Positions 61,413 through 64,000 of a stretch of 64,000 bases of DNA are shown piece by piece. A program made the position numbers and the translations under genes. The DNA comes from Nocardioides houyundeii (lineage in GTDB: Bacteria > Actinomycetota > Actinomycetes > Propionibacteriales > Nocardioidaceae). The stretch covers positions 1,674,001 through 1,738,000 of the forward strand of contig NZ_CP025581.1 in assembly GCF_002865585.1 (NCBI RefSeq). Direction: 5' to 3'. Position 1 is the stretch's first letter; each line of letters begins with the position of its first letter. The notes below the pieces were generated by a model that made no database searches, had not been told where the DNA came from, and was given only the letters and a program-made list of their open reading frames with translations.

Positions 61413-62207
61413 GTGGCCACTCCTCTGTCGCACGGCAACAGCCGCGTCAAGGAGGCACGGAAGCTCAGCCGCCGCTCGGTGCGAACCGAGCGGCGGCTTT
61501 TCCTTGCCGACGGCCCGAAGGCCGTCGCGGGTGCCCTGGGTGTTCGTGACTGCGTCGTCGAGGTCTTCGCCACCGCCGCCGCTCTCGAGCAGTACGCCGA
61601 CCTGCTGGCCGGCGTCGACGAGGTCACACTGGTCGATCCCCGGGCGATGGACTCCCTCTCGGACTCCGTCACCCCGGCTGGGGTGGTGGCCGTGTGCCGC
61701 TTCCTCGACGTCCCCCTGGACTCGGTGCTGGCCGCCGGGCCCCGGTTGGTGAGCGTGTGCGCCGACGTCCGCGACCCCGGCAACGCCGGGACCGTGATCC
61801 GGACCAGCGACGCGGCCGGTGCCGACGCCGTGGTGCTGAGCGGCCACTCGGTCGACCCCTACAACCCCAAGACCGTGCGCGCCACCGTGGGCAGCCTGTT
61901 CCACCTGCCGTTGGTGATCTCCGAGGACTCCGAGGCGGTGGTCGCCGCTCTCCGGACGGCCGGGCTCAGGGTGCTGGCCACCGACGGCGCCGCGGAGCGC
62001 GACCTGCATGACCCGGCCCTGGAGGCCGACCTCGGCGGGCCCACCGCCTGGCTCTTCGGCAACGAGGCGCACGGTCTGCCCGAGGCGCTCGCCACCCTGG
62101 CCGACGACCGGGTCTCCATCCCCATCCACGGTCGTGCCGAGAGCCTCAACCTGGCAACCGCGGCGGCGCTCTGCCTCTACGCCAGTGCCCGGGTCCAGCG
62201 TTCCTGA
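61413..62207 (+). CDS. TrmH/SpoU family rRNA methyltransferase
   Basis: A 264-residue SPOUT methyltransferase using SAM for 2'-O-ribose methylation of rRNA. N-terminal substrate-binding domain (SRVKEARKLSRRSVRTERRL onward), then the knotted SAM site: ADVRDPGNAGTVIRTSDAAG (about 114-133), LFGNEAHGLP (about 214-223) and IPIHGRAESLNLATAAALCLY. GTG start eight bases after rplT. Codons 19-31 form a perfect terminator hairpin, so its level must depend on read-through or an unseen internal promoter. Confidence 0.93.
   Translation: MATPLSHGNSRVKEARKLSRRSVRTERRLFLADGPKAVAGALGVRDCVVEVFATAAALEQYADLLAGVDEVTLVDPRAMDSLSDSVTPAGVVAVCRFLDVPLDSVLAAGPRLVSVCADVRDPGNAGTVIRTSDAAGADAVVLSGHSVDPYNPKTVRATVGSLFHLPLVISEDSEAVVAALRTAGLRVLATDGAAERDLHDPALEADLGGPTAWLFGNEAHGLPEALATLADDRVSIPIHGRAESLNLATAAALCLYASARVQRS
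61468..61501 (+). terminator. Intrinsic terminator within the methyltransferase coding start
   Basis: A perfect 13-bp GC-rich stem (61468-61480 with 61485-61497), GNRA-type loop GCGA and four T (61498-61501). It is the strongest intrinsic terminator in the window and would end the infC-rpmI-rplT transcript 64 bases after rplT. Confidence 0.85.
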
Positions 62208-62212
62208 GCGGC

Positions 62213-62218
62213 TATCGT
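62213..62218 (+). promoter_or_regulatory. -10 box of the DUF4031 gene
   Basis: TATCGT seven bases before the GTG at 62226; leaderless arrangement. Confidence 0.45.
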
Positions 62219-62225
62219 TCTCCCG

Positions 62226-62492
62226 GTGATCCTGATCGACCCGCCGAGCGTGCCGCGCTGGGACCGGTGGTGGTCGCACCTGGCCAGCGACACCGGCTTC
62301 GCCGAGCTGCACGAGTTCGCGCGGCGCGCCGGTCTGCCCAGCCGCGGGTTCGACCGGGACCACTACGACGTCCCGCAAGAGCTCTACCAGGCGATGGTGC
62401 TGGCCGGAGCTGTGCCGGTGCCGTCCCGGGAGCTGGTCAGGCGTCTGCGTCTGGCAGGCCTGCGACGTCCCAAGCCATCGTCCGCAACGTGA
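62226..62492 (+). CDS. DUF4031 domain-containing protein
   Basis: An 88-residue protein that is essentially one DUF4031 domain: VILIDPPSVPRW at the start, HLASDTGFAELHEFARRAGL (about 18-37) and FDRDHYDVPQELYQAMVLAG. Function unknown, common in actinobacteria. Its 3' end overlaps the convergent HD-domain gene by 56 bases. Confidence 0.85.
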   Translation: MILIDPPSVPRWDRWWSHLASDTGFAELHEFARRAGLPSRGFDRDHYDVPQELYQAMVLAGAVPVPSRELVRRLRLAGLRRPKPSSAT

Positions 62493-63096
62493 TGAGCTCG
62501 GAGGAGACGTTGGCGCGTGCCTGGTGCTCCCACCGCTCACGCGCGTGCCGGGTCGCGTAGATCCACTCGCCTGACAGCAGTTCCTCGAGCACGGCGATCC
62601 GACCCACGGCGAACTCGTGGTCGCCGTACCGGGCGTACTCGCGGCGAACCCCCGCGGCGTACTCGGCGTAGCGCTGCGGGGTCGCGGCCAGGATGGCCAG
62701 GTCCGCGTCCGAGAGCGCCTGACCGGCCGCGTCCCCGGGCTCGGGACGGTGCCCGGCGGTGAGCCGGACCAGCCTCGCCACCTCGGCGGCGTCCGCGTCG
62801 GTGCCCCCGAGCGCCTCCGCTGCCCACTGGGCCGACCGCTCCTCGGCAGCTGACGTGCCGTCGTACACCGCGTCGTGGAACCACGCCGCCAGCAGCACCT
62901 CGGTCGGCTCGAACCGATGGTCGACCGAGAGCTCTGCCAGCCGCTCGAACACCTCCACCAGGTGCCGTACGTCGTGGTACCCCCGGTCCGGGGAGCGGTA
63001 GGCCGCCTCGAGGTCGTGTCGCAGCTCGTCGTGATCGGGCAGGGGCCACCAGCGAGTCAGGTCCGTCAGGTGCCCGGGGGACTCGCTAGATTCCAT
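62437..63096 (-). CDS. HD-domain metal-dependent phosphohydrolase-like protein
   Basis: A 219-residue HD-type protein: GYHDVRHLVEVF (about 39-50) gives the first His, WFHDAVYDG (about 70-78) the HD pair, and the later AGHRPEP and LSDADLAILA segments the remaining ligands. Close relatives are annotated as predicted metal-dependent HD phosphohydrolases without known substrate. Start ATG at 63096 lies three bases from the divergent histidine-kinase start; no -10 box or ribosome binding site is apparent, so the true start may differ slightly. Confidence 0.85.
   Translation of the reverse strand: MESSESPGHLTDLTRWWPLPDHDELRHDLEAAYRSPDRGYHDVRHLVEVFERLAELSVDHRFEPTEVLLAAWFHDAVYDGTSAAEERSAQWAAEALGGTDADAAEVARLVRLTAGHRPEPGDAAGQALSDADLAILAATPQRYAEYAAGVRREYARYGDHEFAVGRIAVLEELLSGEWIYATRHARERWEHQARANVSSELITLRTMAWDVAGLPDADA
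63087..63092 (+). promoter_or_regulatory. -10 box of the histidine kinase gene
   Basis: TAGATT seven bases before the GTG at 63100, within the first codons of the divergent HD-domain gene. Confidence 0.5.
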
Positions 63097-63099
63097 GCC

Positions 63100-64000
63100 G
63101 TGAGTCAACCAGATCTCGACGCGTTGCCCGACGGCGTGCTGATCGCCGACGCCGACGGCCTCGTCACCGTCGCCAACGCCGCCTCCCGATCCATGCTGGG
63201 GCGCTCCGAGCTCGTGGGGCGGCCGCTGTACGACGTGCTGACCCTGCTGGACCAGGACGGTCGGGACTGGTGCTCGGCCAACGAGCCGTACGGGGGCCTG
63301 GGGATCCGCACGGGCGTCCCCGAGCAGTCCTGGATCCTGCCCAACGGCGACGAGGTCCTGGTCAACGCCCGGCTCCGGCGATCCTCGCCCACCGCGCCGG
63401 TCGACCTGGTCACCCTCTGCCTGCGCAACGGGCGTGGACGTGCGCGCCTGGACCGGGAGCGCTCCGACCTGGTGGCGACAGTGGCCCACGAGCTCCGCTC
63501 GCCGCTGACCGGGGTCAAGGGCTTCGTCCAGGCGCTGCTCAACCGCTGGGACCAGCTCAGCGACGACCAGCGCAAGCTCATGCTCACCACCGTCAACGCC
63601 GACGCCGACCGGCTGGCCCGGCTGATCGCGGAGCTGCTGGACGTGGCACGGATCGACACCGGGCGACTGAGCATCTATCCCCGCGAGGTCGACCCGGTCC
63701 TGCTGGCCGGGCGGGTCGTCAGCTCGGTGCAGGCGGCCACCTCGCGCCAGGTGCAGCTGGAGGCTCCCGAGGAGCAGCTGTGCGCCCATGCCGACCCGGA
63801 CAAGTTCACCCAGGTGCTCACCAACCTGGTCGAGAACGGCGTCCGTCACGGTGAGGGCACGGTCCGGGTGTCCCTGCGGCGGCTGGACGGCGGGGAGTGG
63901 CCCGGGGTCAGGCTGATCGTGGACGACGAGGGAGAGGGCATCGCCGAAGGGATCCGGCGCCGGGTGTTCACCAAGTTCTGGACCGGCGGCACCGGTGGGG
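63100..64000 (+). CDS. PAS-domain sensor histidine kinase, 3' end beyond the window
   Basis: The frame stays open from the GTG at 63100 to the window end (300 codons). It has a PAS-like sensor (about 5-110: GVLIADADGLVTVANAASR), a HisKA domain with the phosphorylated histidine H130 in VAHELRSPLTG, and an ATPase domain with the N box TNLVENGVRHG (about 243-253) and the G1 box DDEGEGI. There is no membrane segment, so it is a cytoplasmic kinase. The partner response regulator is not in view. Confidence 0.9.
   Translation, partial: MSQPDLDALPDGVLIADADGLVTVANAASRSMLGRSELVGRPLYDVLTLLDQDGRDWCSANEPYGGLGIRTGVPEQSWILPNGDEVLVNARLRRSSPTAPVDLVTLCLRNGRGRARLDRERSDLVATVAHELRSPLTGVKGFVQALLNRWDQLSDDQRKLMLTTVNADADRLARLIAELLDVARIDTGRLSIYPREVDPVLLAGRVVSSVQAATSRQVQLEAPEEQLCAHADPDKFTQVLTNLVENGVRHGEGTVRVSLRRLDGGEWPGVRLIVDDEGEGIAEGIRRRVFTKFWTGGTGG

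Noticed and set aside
62940-62960. Second LexA box
   Set aside because: TCGAACACCT occurs inside the HD-domain gene but the GTTCGA half is missing.

Overview
The window is high-GC DNA (mostly GC-rich codons, frequent GTG starts, very tight gene packing) from an actinobacterium. Gene order resembles Nocardioides-type Propionibacteriales and follows mycobacterial synteny closely: pyrR-pyrB-pyrC-carA-carB-pyrF, mihF-gmk-rpoZ-coaBC-metK, priA/def/fmt/rsmB/rpe/rib, hisE-hisG and infC-rpmI-rplT. The genus is an inference from gene content. No rRNA, tRNA, CRISPR array or insertion sequence was seen.

Region 1 (about 1-3990) is the only clearly accessory part. It is the right-hand end of an integrated element that carries a large serine recombinase, three or four small genes of unknown function, and a 600-base regulatory stretch rich in inverted repeats. 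The element has cut a thiamine-binding (MTH1187-type) gene, of which only the 3' end remains beside yjbQ.

Region 2 (4-22 kb) holds mixed housekeeping and lipid genes. These include a small unknown gene under a perfect LexA/SOS box, a NUDIX hydrolase, an SMP-30-like protein, a pterin-dehydratase/VOC fusion, dxs (broken by a one-base deletion), an amino-acid permease, a fadA-fadB beta-oxidation operon, PAC2 and TesB proteins, an M23 peptidase with FG-GAP repeats, and a locus matching mycobacterial htdX-fabG4/fadA2. A frameshifted DUF1206 membrane protein follows.

Region 3 (22-33.4 kb) is the pyrimidine operon: pyrR-pyrB-pyrC-VOC-carA-carB-pyrD-pyrK-pyrD(class 1-like)-pyrF. It has two separate PyrR-binding leaders, one before pyrR and one before carA. 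It encodes two dihydroorotate dehydrogenase-like proteins; the second lacks the catalytic cysteine and ends in a His/Asp-rich tail.

Region 4 (33.6-52.6 kb) is core metabolism and translation: mihF-gmk-rpoZ-coaBC, metK, a helicase-degenerate priA, an ABC transporter pair, def-fmt-YjbR-rsmB, a stand-alone LigD-type polymerase domain and rpe. It continues with an FMN-riboswitch operon (ribD-ribE-pnuC/ribM-ribBA-ribH) and hisE-hisG with a PH-domain gene.

Region 5 (53-64 kb) starts with a minus-strand run: DUF1501/DUF1800 secreted pair, aldose epimerase, small nucleotide kinase, PLP amino-acid deaminase/aldolase and a membrane protein. Then come SseB, infC (AUC start, long leader), rpmI, rplT, an rRNA methyltransferase whose coding start contains an intrinsic terminator, a DUF4031 gene, an HD-domain protein and a histidine kinase that runs off the end.

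A recurring regulatory theme is leaderless initiation: a TANNNT -10 box 6-8 bases before the start codon at about a dozen genes.
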